Positions 44,901 through 53,029 of a stretch of DNA of 64,000 nt are shown here, one piece after another. A program made the translations under genes and the position numbers. Source of the DNA: Verrucomicrobiales bacterium (GTDB lineage: Bacteria > Verrucomicrobiota > Verrucomicrobiia > Limisphaerales > J093); the NCBI GenBank assembly GCA_024233215.1, contig JACKPW010000011.1:1-64000 (forward strand), in the 5' to 3' direction. Position 1 is the first letter of the stretch, and each line of letters opens with the position of its first letter. The notes under the pieces were generated by a model. It ran no database searches, was not told the origin of the DNA, and saw nothing but the letters and a program-made list of their open reading frames with translations.

Positions 44901-46394
44901 CCATGCCGCCTCCAGCCTGGAGGATGAGCCGGGCCTGCCCTCCGCGATTACCTTGCCGTTCAGCCGGAACACCACGTTCCCGGCCGCCCATCCAGGGCAG
45001 CGCACGTTCAGGGCAACCGCCGACGCAGGAGCCGCATCGAACCTTAGCGAGACCCTGCCGTTCTTCGGGAAATCGGTGGTCTGCGTGAGCACCAGTCCCT
45101 TGTCCTTCCACGTCAGCACCGACGGGATGAAGAGGTTCACGTAGAGGTTCGCGTCGTCGTGGAAGTAGATCGAGTCGTTGTATTTGGTGTGGTTCTCCAG
45201 CCCCGTGCCGTAGCAGCACCAGAACGAATCGTGTGGGGTGCTGTACACGTGGAAGCCGCCCGGCCTGAGCGACATGAAATAGGCGTACTGCGCCTTCTCC
45301 GGATCCTGGGACGGCAGGATCTGGTTGTAGAGCGCCCGTTCGTAGTAGTCGCCGTAGGCGGTGTGGGTGGGTGACCACGCGATCAGGTGACGGGTGAGCT
45401 TGAGCATGTTGTAGACGTTGCACGTCTCGACCGACGCCGGGCTCATGCGCTGGTCGGCCGTGTCCGGCTCGAAGAAGTGCTCGCGGTCGCTGTTGCCACC
45501 GGTGGCGTACGTGTGGGAAGCGGTGACGATGTCGAAGAAGGTCTCGGCTATTCTGCGGCCGTAGCCGTCGCCGGTGACCTCGTAGTCGGCGGCCTCGGCG
45601 ACAATCTTGGGGATCTGGGTGTTGGCGTGTTTGCCCGGCAGGTTGTCACGGCCGGCCGCCAGGTCGTCCAACAGCCAATGGTGCCGGAACCGGCGCGCCA
45701 GCGCGAGGTGCGCCGGGTCCTTCGTCAGCCTGTAGAGGTTTTCGAAGCTCTCCCCGATGCCGCCGAATTCCATCGTCAGCATCCGCTGAACCTGCTCCTC
45801 GGTCAGTCCCTTCGTCAGGTTGTCCGCCCATCGCGCGAACCCGAGCGCGACCTCCCGGGCCTCCAGGTTGCCGACCAGCACCCAGGCATCAAGCAGGCCG
45901 GCGATGATCTTGTGCTGGGTGTACCACGGCGCCCAACAGTGGTTGATGCTTTCAACATCACCGGTCTTGAGCGCCTCCAGGGCCTGGCGTTCCTTCGTTG
46001 TCGGCCCCATCGCGCCGATGTATCCGGTGCCGTAGCGGGCCTGGCACACCGCCATCTCTGACACGATGGAGTCCGCTCGCTGCTTGAAGCGCTCGTCGCC
46101 GGTCGCCGCGTATTCCAGCGACACGGCGCTCAGGTAGTGACCCAGGGAATGGCCGGCGAGCCCGGTCCGCTCCCAGCCGCCGTAGGGTGAGTCCGCCCGG
46201 GGCTGCAGGCCGCAGCCCACGTGCATGTTGAACATCAACCGGTCCGGGTCGAGCGACAGCAGGAAGGCCGCGTTGCGCCGGCTGTTGTCGAGGAACGGGC
46301 TGTCCAGCAGCTTCACATCGCGCATGGCAAACGGTTCCGCCGCCTGCGCCCCCATCGCCGCCACCAGGGCGGTCATCAGCATCACGAGTTTCAT
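41943..46394 (-). CDS. GH127/GH146-GH95 fusion glycosidase
   Basis: A 1483-residue secreted protein uniting two glycoside hydrolases. Residues about 20-600 are GH127/GH146 (DUF1680, beta-L-arabinofuranosidase type). Glu323 and Cys325 (VETCNVYN) and Cys393-Cys394 (FWCCYGTGLENHTKY) match the zinc ligands and nucleophilic Cys of HypBA1. Residues about 600-775 are beta-sandwich linkers (DUF4986/DUF6805 type, FGEQQPETDHALTGEN). Residues about 778-1483 are GH95 (PIGNGRLGAMVFGGVEREHI, NLQGLWNRS, SPEHGPREDG, DGNFGYTAGV). In the GH95 part the NxN motif reads DVNVQMNYW: Asp1107 replaces the first Asn. It ends the operon 13 bases after GH106. Confidence 0.92.
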   Translation of the reverse strand: MKLVMLMTALVAAMGAQAAEPFAMRDVKLLDSPFLDNSRRNAAFLLSLDPDRLMFNMHVGCGLQPRADSPYGGWERTGLAGHSLGHYLSAVSLEYAATGDERFKQRADSIVSEMAVCQARYGTGYIGAMGPTTKERQALEALKTGDVESINHCWAPWYTQHKIIAGLLDAWVLVGNLEAREVALGFARWADNLTKGLTEEQVQRMLTMEFGGIGESFENLYRLTKDPAHLALARRFRHHWLLDDLAAGRDNLPGKHANTQIPKIVAEAADYEVTGDGYGRRIAETFFDIVTASHTYATGGNSDREHFFEPDTADQRMSPASVETCNVYNMLKLTRHLIAWSPTHTAYGDYYERALYNQILPSQDPEKAQYAYFMSLRPGGFHVYSTPHDSFWCCYGTGLENHTKYNDSIYFHDDANLYVNLFIPSVLTWKDKGLVLTQTTDFPKNGRVSLRFDAAPASAVALNVRCPGWAAGNVVFRLNGKVIAEGRPGSSSRLEAAWKTGDLLTFDIPMGLRWEPLLGGHAGYVAFFHGPTLLAGDFGPVPGHESRLYLRSQLDLQNEAGKPVPVLEAENLDQVMAAIEPVEGEDRAFTLTGVTRPRETVTLRPFNRMPYNYYNVYWHVLTPAQWAAHRQALAEEEARRKAFELRVVDQITFGEQQPETDHALTGENTRTGRFNQRTWRDASEGGWFEFRMKVVPGQPQVLMGSYWGDDVGRVFEILVDGKELAVQKLEHNAPGRFFDVEYPLPSELLAGKEHITVRLESKQRTLVGGLFGCAVLKAAAGPLTLRYDTPARDWEKEALPIGNGRLGAMVFGGVEREHIQFNEDSLWIGDEQDTGAYQAFGEVFVELSEPAGSAVSRYRRELDIGRAVHTVTYTKNGVTYRREAFASHPAEVMVFRFTADQPGAYTGSVRLMDAHRGTVVAEGNRLTSTGSLAGYKYDGKGPDYAIALDYEAQVLVLNEGGSVQAADGRITFEDADSLTLFLNAGTDFLQDREKGWRGEPPHTRITEQLNSAAGTPYPTLLAGHVADYRGLFDRVTLDLGNGADDLPTDQRLLKRSQESPDPGLEALVFQYGRYLMIASSRDSLPANLQGLWNRSIKPPWRSDYHTDVNVQMNYWPVDQANLSECFLPYARWLNSIREVRKAATREAFNTRGWTMRAENGVFGGSTWQWVESGSAWCLQNLWDHYAFTGDQEYLRTLAYPMMREVCEFWLDRLKPLPDGTLVAPDGYSPEHGPREDGVSHDQQLIWDVFNNTVEAADALGIDREFRDTLVAKRDRLLGPRIGRWGQLQEWMVDRDDPKDTHRHLSHLVAVHPGRQITVRTTPDLAEAARVSLNARGDVSTGWSTAWKINLWARLHDGDRAYKLIGNLLRLVGDTRVNYGGGGGLYANLFDAHPPFQIDGNFGYTAGVCEMLLQSHAGEIELLPALPKAWPEGRVTGLRARGGFTVDIEWKDGKVTNCRIASKDGQPAQVRVNGEVKTIRTVRP

Positions 46395-46407
46395 GGCGTT
46401 TCTTTCA

Positions 46408-49400
46408 TCACAGGTTCTCCGGGCCGGGCCGAAGTTCTAGAGTCATGCCAACCAGTGTTCCCTGACCACTGGAAAGGTGGAGCACCACCGGCCCGAGCAG
46501 GCCGGAGGTGGTCGGACCCCGGTAGTGGGTGGGAATGGTCCCATAATGATTGGCCAGCGTGTTGCAGACCAGGATCTCGATCCGGTTTTCACCGGGCTTC
46601 ACAAGCTCCGTGATGTCGAGCGTCCATGGCGGTGCAACCTTGATGCCGGCGGGCCGGCCGTTGATCCGCACCTCCGCCGAGGTCGCCACCGAGCCGAGGT
46701 CGAGCGTCACGGCATCGTAGGCCGGTTCGGCAGGAAGGGTGAATGACCTGCGGTACCAGGCGCCGCCGGAGTAGGTCTCCAATACGCCGGTTCGTGACCA
46801 ATCGCCCGCCGCCAGTTCGCCCGGGCCGCAGTCGAGTCGGAGGTAGTCGTCGAATGCCGCGCCGCCGTAATCGCCACGGTGCTGTTCAATCCGCAACGCC
46901 ACAACCACCGGCTCGCGGGAGGGCGAAGCAACCTGGATGGTTGCCATGTCGCCCGAGGTGCGGACCCTCTGCTTCTGGCCGTCCACCCATACGTGTGCGG
47001 TCCCGCGGACCTTGAGGGTCATGGCCTTCAGTCCTGGAGGCGACACGAAACGATACCAGCCCGCCGGATTCGCCGTCTCTGGGCGGGGGTCGAACGGCAG
47101 GACATCCGGATCGCGGTACCAACGCGACGCCAGGTCGCGGTTCCACGGCATGCCGGTCTTCGTCGCGTCACCGGCTGGCAGCACTTCGTCCAGCCGCGGC
47201 GGGCCTTGTGGGTGTTTCGCCCAGAGGCTGCCTATGAACGGCGCCACGACGCGCGCCGCCACCCAGTCCGTTGTGTCGCGCGAGGATGCCGCCTCCCATT
47301 GGGCATCGGTGCCGGTTCGTGTTTCCAATCCCTCTCCGTCGCGCACCGTCAGTTCGGCAATCAGTCCGGCTTCGCCCCCCTCGTTGCTCGCCTCCACTTC
47401 CATGATATTCTCCCCCGCCCTTAGCCGTGGCCGGACGTCGTATTCCTGCACCCGGGCCCACTCCGATCCGCTCCCGATCTCGCGGCCGTTGAGTGCCACG
47501 CGGTAGCGGTTGTCACAGGTGATGCGGAGATGGGCGGACTCCCCCTCCTCCGGCAACTCGAAGACACGCCGGAAGTACCGCGTGGCCACGTCCTCGGTCT
47601 CGCCGGGCCACCAGATCCAGTTGGCGGCAGCGGAGAAGGCGGGCGTTCCGTCAAGCGGGTCGGCTCCGGCCGCATCGGCGGTGCCGAACACAATCCAGCC
47701 GCGACCGATTCCGTCATAGCGGAGCAGCAGCGGGTTGGCCCCCGCCTGCAGTGCCGCGGTGCCCTGGTTCACATCCAGCGGTACGCCGTTCAGCCAGGCC
47801 TGGGCCGGTTGCAGTCCGCCGCGGGAGAGCGGAAACCTGCCGGCCTCCGACGCCTGGACAGAGGTCCACAAGTAATAGCGGGAACCTCCTTCCTCCGGCA
47901 CGCGGTTGCAGGACGGGTGCCCGTGGCGAATGGCACCCAGACCGATCAGATTGTCGGACACCTGCTCCTTGAGGCCGTGGTAGCCCTGGTGCCCGCAATC
48001 GTTCTCGATGCCATAACGCCACGAGAACTCGTACGGCTCCCAGCGGTACTGCTTGCCACTGATCTCGACCGGTTGGGCCGGATCGATTTCGCGCAGTGTC
48101 GCCAGCGCCGTATCAGCCTCCGTGCCTTCGGCCAACGGACCCAGCTTCCAGAAGCGCGGGCCAAACCCGCAGGTGACCGTGCGCCACTTCGAGTCGTCGT
48201 ACGCCGGATCCTGCCAGCCAGGATCACCATCGGTCTCGTCCGCATACCTCATCCGCCGCGCTTCCGCTCCAAGGAACCCCGGCGTCGGGGGCCAGTGGAA
48301 ATCTCCGAAGCGGTTGTCCAACGTGGGCTGCAGCTCGAATTCCCACGGGCCGTCCAGGGGGATTTGAGATTTCAGATTTGAGACTTGAGATTCGACCTGG
48401 GCCGGCTCGCCGGGGCTGAAGACGATCAGCTGGATTTCCTTTTCCGTGAGCGGGAGGTTCAGCCGCGTTCCGGCAGCGGTCTGGGAGACGACGGCCAGGG
48501 GGCGCGTCGTACCCGTCCAGGGATCCCACAACTCGACCCTGCCGGTCGCGCGGAAGAAACACCCGGCATCCTTCGCCGCATGGTATATCGCGTAAAGGTC
48601 GCGGGAACCGATCCGGCGGTGCTGGATGGAACCAGGACCGTCGTAGTCGCGGGGAAAGGCGTTGGTGATCACCCTCAGGAGCTGATCGGCGTCGGACAGC
48701 AGGTGGGCGTTGGATTGCCCTTTTCCCCCGGGCCCCTCTCCCCCCGGAGGTGACGAGGATCGGCCTTGGCGGCCAAAGGTCTGTTCGACCAGCGCATCCA
48801 GCTCAGGGTCGTCGTCCCCGGCCCGGTCGCTGGCTTCGGGCAAAGCGCCCAATGCGACCACGACTCCCCCCGCTCGCGCGAATTGCGAGGCTTTCTCCAT
48901 CGTGGACCAACGAACCGCTTTCATCGCCGGCAGCACCAGCGCGCGATAACGCTCCCCCGAAACGAGCAGTTCGGTGCCGACCACCGAGGCGCGGCCAAGC
49001 GATTGGAAATCCATGAAATCGAAGTCAATGCCTTTGGCGTAGAGCCGTTCGCCGGCGGTGAAGGCGGTCTGCACGGCCGCGGGACCGTCCATCCCGGCCT
49101 GCATTGGGGCGACCGGATAGAGGATTGCGACGTCGCAGCGATGCTGGCCCTGGCTGAGCAGGTAGGCCAGACGCTGCTGGCACTCCATGAAGCCCCGCAG
49201 GTGCCTCCAGTAAGGCATGCGGAAGGTGTTGTCCGGCGGCGCCCATTCCCACCATCCGCCGTGCGTTGAATAATACATGCCGTGGATGCCGAGCAGATTG
49301 TAGCCCATCACATAGTTGGCGAAGGTCGCGTCCACCACCCCTGCCGACGTCGTGCCCCAACCACTGCCATAGAATCCCTCGAGCCAGACGCGCGGGCGCT

Positions 49401-50454
49401 GGTACAGATGCGCAATCGACGCGGCGACCTTGGCCTTGATGAGGTCCTTGCCGAGGCCGGGCTGATCGGAGCCGGGGCCCTGATTCCAGCGTTGGGTGCG
49501 GAAGTAGTCGCCGAACTCGACGACGTTCCGCCCGCGCCCGCCGTGGTCGCAGCCGAGGATCATGCCGCGCTGTTGGTGCCAGTCGAACACCGGCTTGAAG
49601 AAGCCCTCCTCGCTCAGCGCCACCACCACATCGCTGTAGTCGAGCCGGATCTTCGGCGTGCGCGGACCGGTGTCCTTGAACAGAGCCGGCAGCTCGGGCG
49701 TGATGTCATAGCCCTTGCGCCTCCGGAACTCCTCCGCGAACTGCGACGACCAAAGGCGGCCGCTCACGCCGAAACCGAGTTCGTCCGAGAAGAAGAAGTT
49801 CAGCCCCTTACCCCCTTCCCCCGGGAAATGATCCTCGAACTGGCCGAAGAACTTGTCCGCATACCATTGCCCTGATCTCGGATGCATGGGATTCAACGAC
49901 CAGGGCACGGTTTCGACGCGCGCGGTCCCATCGTTGTCCAGGCGCAGTTGCTGGCCCAGGACTTCAGGATGCTCGCGCAGGATCTCGTCCACGCACCAGC
50001 CCTGGCCGAAGCCGAGCGTGTAGTCGCTGAGACTCACACCGGCGCCCTGCTGCCTGGCCTCCTGCATGAACCAGCCGACCAGATCCCACCAGTCATCGGA
50101 AAACAACGGCGGCTCGCTGGGATAGGTCAGCCCGTAACTGCGTCCGCCCCGGTCGGAATGCGCGTAGTTGATCTGGTAGCCCGACACCCCCATGCCGTCC
50201 ATCTGCTTCAGGATCCAGCCAAGGCGCTCCTTCGTCAGGGGATCGCCGAGCCACCAGAAGAAAGGCACCGTGCCATAGCCCGGCGGTGGCGTCGCAAAGC
50301 CGTCGCGCACGTCGAGATCCCCGTCCCGGGACGGAAAACCGACCGCATGCGCCGGCAGCGGTGTTGTGTGGGCCGGATCACTGAACGAGAGGTCCCCCGC
50401 GGGGGCGACGGTTCCCCAAACCAGCGGGATCAGAAGAAGGAAACGACGCGTCAT
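46408..50454 (-). CDS. GH106 alpha-L-rhamnosidase-type enzyme
   Basis: A 1348-residue secreted protein. After a signal peptide (LLLIPLVWGTVAPAG) the TIM-barrel region begins PPPGYGTVPFFWWLGDPLTK and includes GMGVSGYQINYAHSD, FFFSDELGFGVSG and RVWLEGFYGSGWGTTSAG, the signature stretch of GH106. Central beta domains and C-terminal galactose-binding-like domains follow (VRINGRPAGIKVAPPWTLDI near 1280). Enzymes of this family release alpha-L-rhamnose from pectic and related glycans. It lies between GH29 and the GH127/146-GH95 fusion with 25 and 13 bases of spacing. Catalytic Glu residues were not individually assigned. Confidence 0.88.
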   Translation of the reverse strand: MTRRFLLLIPLVWGTVAPAGDLSFSDPAHTTPLPAHAVGFPSRDGDLDVRDGFATPPPGYGTVPFFWWLGDPLTKERLGWILKQMDGMGVSGYQINYAHSDRGGRSYGLTYPSEPPLFSDDWWDLVGWFMQEARQQGAGVSLSDYTLGFGQGWCVDEILREHPEVLGQQLRLDNDGTARVETVPWSLNPMHPRSGQWYADKFFGQFEDHFPGEGGKGLNFFFSDELGFGVSGRLWSSQFAEEFRRRKGYDITPELPALFKDTGPRTPKIRLDYSDVVVALSEEGFFKPVFDWHQQRGMILGCDHGGRGRNVVEFGDYFRTQRWNQGPGSDQPGLGKDLIKAKVAASIAHLYQRPRVWLEGFYGSGWGTTSAGVVDATFANYVMGYNLLGIHGMYYSTHGGWWEWAPPDNTFRMPYWRHLRGFMECQQRLAYLLSQGQHRCDVAILYPVAPMQAGMDGPAAVQTAFTAGERLYAKGIDFDFMDFQSLGRASVVGTELLVSGERYRALVLPAMKAVRWSTMEKASQFARAGGVVVALGALPEASDRAGDDDPELDALVEQTFGRQGRSSSPPGGEGPGGKGQSNAHLLSDADQLLRVITNAFPRDYDGPGSIQHRRIGSRDLYAIYHAAKDAGCFFRATGRVELWDPWTGTTRPLAVVSQTAAGTRLNLPLTEKEIQLIVFSPGEPAQVESQVSNLKSQIPLDGPWEFELQPTLDNRFGDFHWPPTPGFLGAEARRMRYADETDGDPGWQDPAYDDSKWRTVTCGFGPRFWKLGPLAEGTEADTALATLREIDPAQPVEISGKQYRWEPYEFSWRYGIENDCGHQGYHGLKEQVSDNLIGLGAIRHGHPSCNRVPEEGGSRYYLWTSVQASEAGRFPLSRGGLQPAQAWLNGVPLDVNQGTAALQAGANPLLLRYDGIGRGWIVFGTADAAGADPLDGTPAFSAAANWIWWPGETEDVATRYFRRVFELPEEGESAHLRITCDNRYRVALNGREIGSGSEWARVQEYDVRPRLRAGENIMEVEASNEGGEAGLIAELTVRDGEGLETRTGTDAQWEAASSRDTTDWVAARVVAPFIGSLWAKHPQGPPRLDEVLPAGDATKTGMPWNRDLASRWYRDPDVLPFDPRPETANPAGWYRFVSPPGLKAMTLKVRGTAHVWVDGQKQRVRTSGDMATIQVASPSREPVVVALRIEQHRGDYGGAAFDDYLRLDCGPGELAAGDWSRTGVLETYSGGAWYRRSFTLPAEPAYDAVTLDLGSVATSAEVRINGRPAGIKVAPPWTLDITELVKPGENRIEILVCNTLANHYGTIPTHYRGPTTSGLLGPVVLHLSSGQGTLVGMTLELRPGPENL

Positions 50455-50479
50455 GGTCCAATCAAGCGAAGGTTGCCAT

Positions 50480-51901
50480 TCACTCCGCCGCGCTGGTGGA
50501 TCTGGACCGGAGTCCGCCGATGATCAACCCGTCGGCTATGGGCTGATCGACCGTGAGTTCAACGACCGTCACCGGCGTGTCGCGGTCGGCGCCGGCAACC
50601 TGCACGGTGAAAGCACTGTCGCTTTGCGTGAATCTCGCCGGTGCTCCGGTCAGGGTGTGGGCCGAACGCACCCGGCAAGGCAGCGCATCAAACGCCAGCC
50701 CCTCGGGCGGCCACTCATACACGTGCAGGAACAGCTTGTCTCCTTTGTGGCAACTGCCGCCCCACGTTCCGTTTCGGTACGGCCCGCCACGCGTGGCGTA
50801 AACGGCGGCCCCGTATTGCTCGAGCCATTTGCCCATCGCGCGGGCCACCTCGACTTCGCCGCCGGCAAAGGTGCCGTCCGGACGCGGCCCGAAGTTCAAC
50901 AGGAGGTTGCCGCCGCCGGTCGTGCAACTCACCAGCATCCGGATGCAATCCTCCGGCCCCTTGAACCCGTCCTCCCCGTGATACGACCAGCCCTGGCCGA
51001 CATGGATGCAGGATTCCCAATCGTGGGCCAGGTCCATCGCACCAATGCGACCTTCAGGCGTGGAGAAATCGCCTTGGGTCATGTCCCGAATTTCCGCCGA
51101 AATGGGTCCGCGATCCTCGGGTGACGCCGGCCCGCAGAAGCGTGCGGCGCGGTCGTTCACGATCATTCCCGGCTGCAGGCGATACATCATTGCGAAGAGT
51201 TCGTCGAAACGCCATTTGCCCCAGTCGCGTCCGCCCACGTGGTCGAACCACATCAGGTCCACCGTACCGTAGTGGCTCAGCAATTCTTCGACCTGCCCGC
51301 GATACCAGGCGTCATATTTCGAGTTGTCGCCCACCAGATAATCCGGGTGATACCAGTCGCGTGTCGAATAGTAGAGTCCCGCCCGCATGCCATGCCGATG
51401 GCACGCCTCGACGAACTGCTCCACAATGTCGCGGCCGTAGGGCGTGGCCATGATGTCGTAGTCCGTCAGCTTCGAGTCGAACTGCGAGAAGCCGTCATGG
51501 TGCTTCGAGATCAGTACCATGTATCTCATGCCGGACTCCTTTGCGAGGCGCACCCAGGCATCTGCGTTGTAGTTCGTGGGATTGAACTGCCGGTAGTAGT
51601 TGTCATAGACGGGGTCGCTGGTCCGCGGCCCGTGTTGGTTGATGTCCCAGGGCCGGTTGGCCTCACGCCCCCAGCCGATCTCCTTTTGCCCGACGGAACA
51701 CGGCCCCCAATGGATGAACATCCCGAACTTCGCATCGCGGAACCACTGCATCCTCGCCTCATGCTGTTCCTTGTTTTCGTGGATCTGCGGGACTTGACCG
51801 AGGTCGATCATCGGATCCCGACGGTTCTGGGCGAGGGCGGCGGCCGCGGCCGCAGTCAGAAGCGCCAGCCCCAGGTTGGTCTTTGTGACAAGTGTAAACA
51901 T
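50480..51901 (-). CDS. GH29 alpha-L-fucosidase
   Basis: A 473-residue secreted enzyme starting MFTLVTKTNLGLALL at 51901 (signal peptide ends near AAALAQ); an in-frame extension upstream overlaps another gene and is rejected. GH29 marks: FRDAKFGMFIHWGPCSVG, MVLISKHHDGFSQFDS, AGLYYSTRDWYHPDY, and the nucleophile Asp220 in VDLMWFDHVGG. NLLLNFGPRPDGTF closes the barrel. It hydrolyses alpha-fucosidic bonds with retention. Its start is 2 bases from the annotated stop of the upstream propeller gene. Confidence 0.94.
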   Translation of the reverse strand: MFTLVTKTNLGLALLTAAAAAALAQNRRDPMIDLGQVPQIHENKEQHEARMQWFRDAKFGMFIHWGPCSVGQKEIGWGREANRPWDINQHGPRTSDPVYDNYYRQFNPTNYNADAWVRLAKESGMRYMVLISKHHDGFSQFDSKLTDYDIMATPYGRDIVEQFVEACHRHGMRAGLYYSTRDWYHPDYLVGDNSKYDAWYRGQVEELLSHYGTVDLMWFDHVGGRDWGKWRFDELFAMMYRLQPGMIVNDRAARFCGPASPEDRGPISAEIRDMTQGDFSTPEGRIGAMDLAHDWESCIHVGQGWSYHGEDGFKGPEDCIRMLVSCTTGGGNLLLNFGPRPDGTFAGGEVEVARAMGKWLEQYGAAVYATRGGPYRNGTWGGSCHKGDKLFLHVYEWPPEGLAFDALPCRVRSAHTLTGAPARFTQSDSAFTVQVAGADRDTPVTVVELTVDQPIADGLIIGGLRSRSTSAAE

Positions 51902-51903
51902 GG

Positions 51904-52893
51904 CTATGTCTTCGGTTGGATGACTCGATTCTCCAAAGTGACGCAAATGCAAACAGACGACCCGCTCATGGCTTCCAGCGATAGAGCAGCACCTTCGCCC
52001 TGTGGTCTTCCTCCACGAACACGAGATACTCTCCGCTGGCGCGTCGGACCCGCGCAAGCCAGGTCCACAAAGAAATCTCCCCGCAATTCCCACAGCAGGT
52101 GTCCTTCAGGCGAAAACTCCCGCAGGCAGGCGCCCATCCCGCTCATGGCGACGTAGAGGTTGCCGGCCGCATCCATGACCATGCCGCGTATGCCCTGGAA
52201 CTTCGTGGGGGTGACTTCGCCCGGCGTTCCGCTGCCGATGCCCCCGCAATCGCCGAAGGTCCGCATCAGCTTCGGCACCGTGGGATCGGTGCTGTCGTAG
52301 AACAAGATCTGCTGGCGCGCACTGGTCTGCGAATCGGCCACCATGAGCTGGCCGTCGTTGGCGAGAGCCAGCGCCATGGGTTCGTGGAGGTCAGGGAACT
52401 TCACGGGCCGGCCGTCACAGGTGATGCCCCGCCGTTTGATGTCGTGTTCGTGGAACTTCGGCTCGACGCAATCGAATTCCATCCGCCAGTGGCGGCCGGC
52501 ACGGTCGGTGGTCGCCAGACTGTTCGGGTAGACGTTGGTGTTGCCGATCACCTCTCCGTCTTTGTAGGCACCGAATCGCCTGCCTCCCTCGTCCCAGTGG
52601 CTCCAGGTGTTCACCGTGCCGTCCGGTTGCACCCGCGTGTGAATGAAGAAATTCTGGACCCACTTGTTGCTGGCGCCGGAGAAGGAATTGCCGAGCCAGG
52701 AGACGCTGCAGTCCAGGGATGCGGCCTGGACACCCCACGCACCGGTCAACCAGGCGAGGAGGAGGACCGGGGGCCCGCTGATGCGCGAGCCAGTGCGTCG
52801 CAGCCGTCGGGTCCTTTTCGCCTCGGATTCGCCCGTCCATGGGGAAAGGGTCCCCGCAGCCCGCGCGGCAAAACCGGGGAGGAGGTACTGCAT
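51904..52893 (-). CDS. Exported NHL-like propeller protein, frameshifted near 3' end
   Basis: A 329-residue frame with an N-terminal hydrophobic segment (GPPVLLLAWLTGAWGVQA, about 40-58) and propeller-type repeats (LHEPMALALANDGQLMVADS, MVMDAAGNLYVAMSG, REFSPEGHLLWELRG). After about residue 278 the annotated frame turns Arg-rich (PTRQRRVSRVRGGR). Shifting by one base near 52062 restores a propeller-like end, WLARVRRASGEYLVFVEED then KVLLYRWKP with a stop at 51966. The gene is therefore frameshifted, or the assembly has an indel. It precedes GH29 in the same operon and may bind the glycan or its products. Confidence 0.7.
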   Translation of the reverse strand: MQYLLPGFAARAAGTLSPWTGESEAKRTRRLRRTGSRISGPPVLLLAWLTGAWGVQAASLDCSVSWLGNSFSGASNKWVQNFFIHTRVQPDGTVNTWSHWDEGGRRFGAYKDGEVIGNTNVYPNSLATTDRAGRHWRMEFDCVEPKFHEHDIKRRGITCDGRPVKFPDLHEPMALALANDGQLMVADSQTSARQQILFYDSTDPTVPKLMRTFGDCGGIGSGTPGEVTPTKFQGIRGMVMDAAGNLYVAMSGMGACLREFSPEGHLLWELRGDFFVDLACAGPTRQRRVSRVRGGRPQGEGAALSLEAMSGSSVCICVTLENRVIQPKT

Positions 52894-53029
52894 GGCAGCA
52901 GCCTGGCAGAAGACCGCCGTTCCCGCCAGAAAAGCCGCAAACCAGCGACCGGGGATCTTTCAAATCGAGCTGGGTCGGGCCCGGAACCTGCGATAGACTC
53001 GGCGTGCCCTTGAAGCCTGGACTCGTCGC

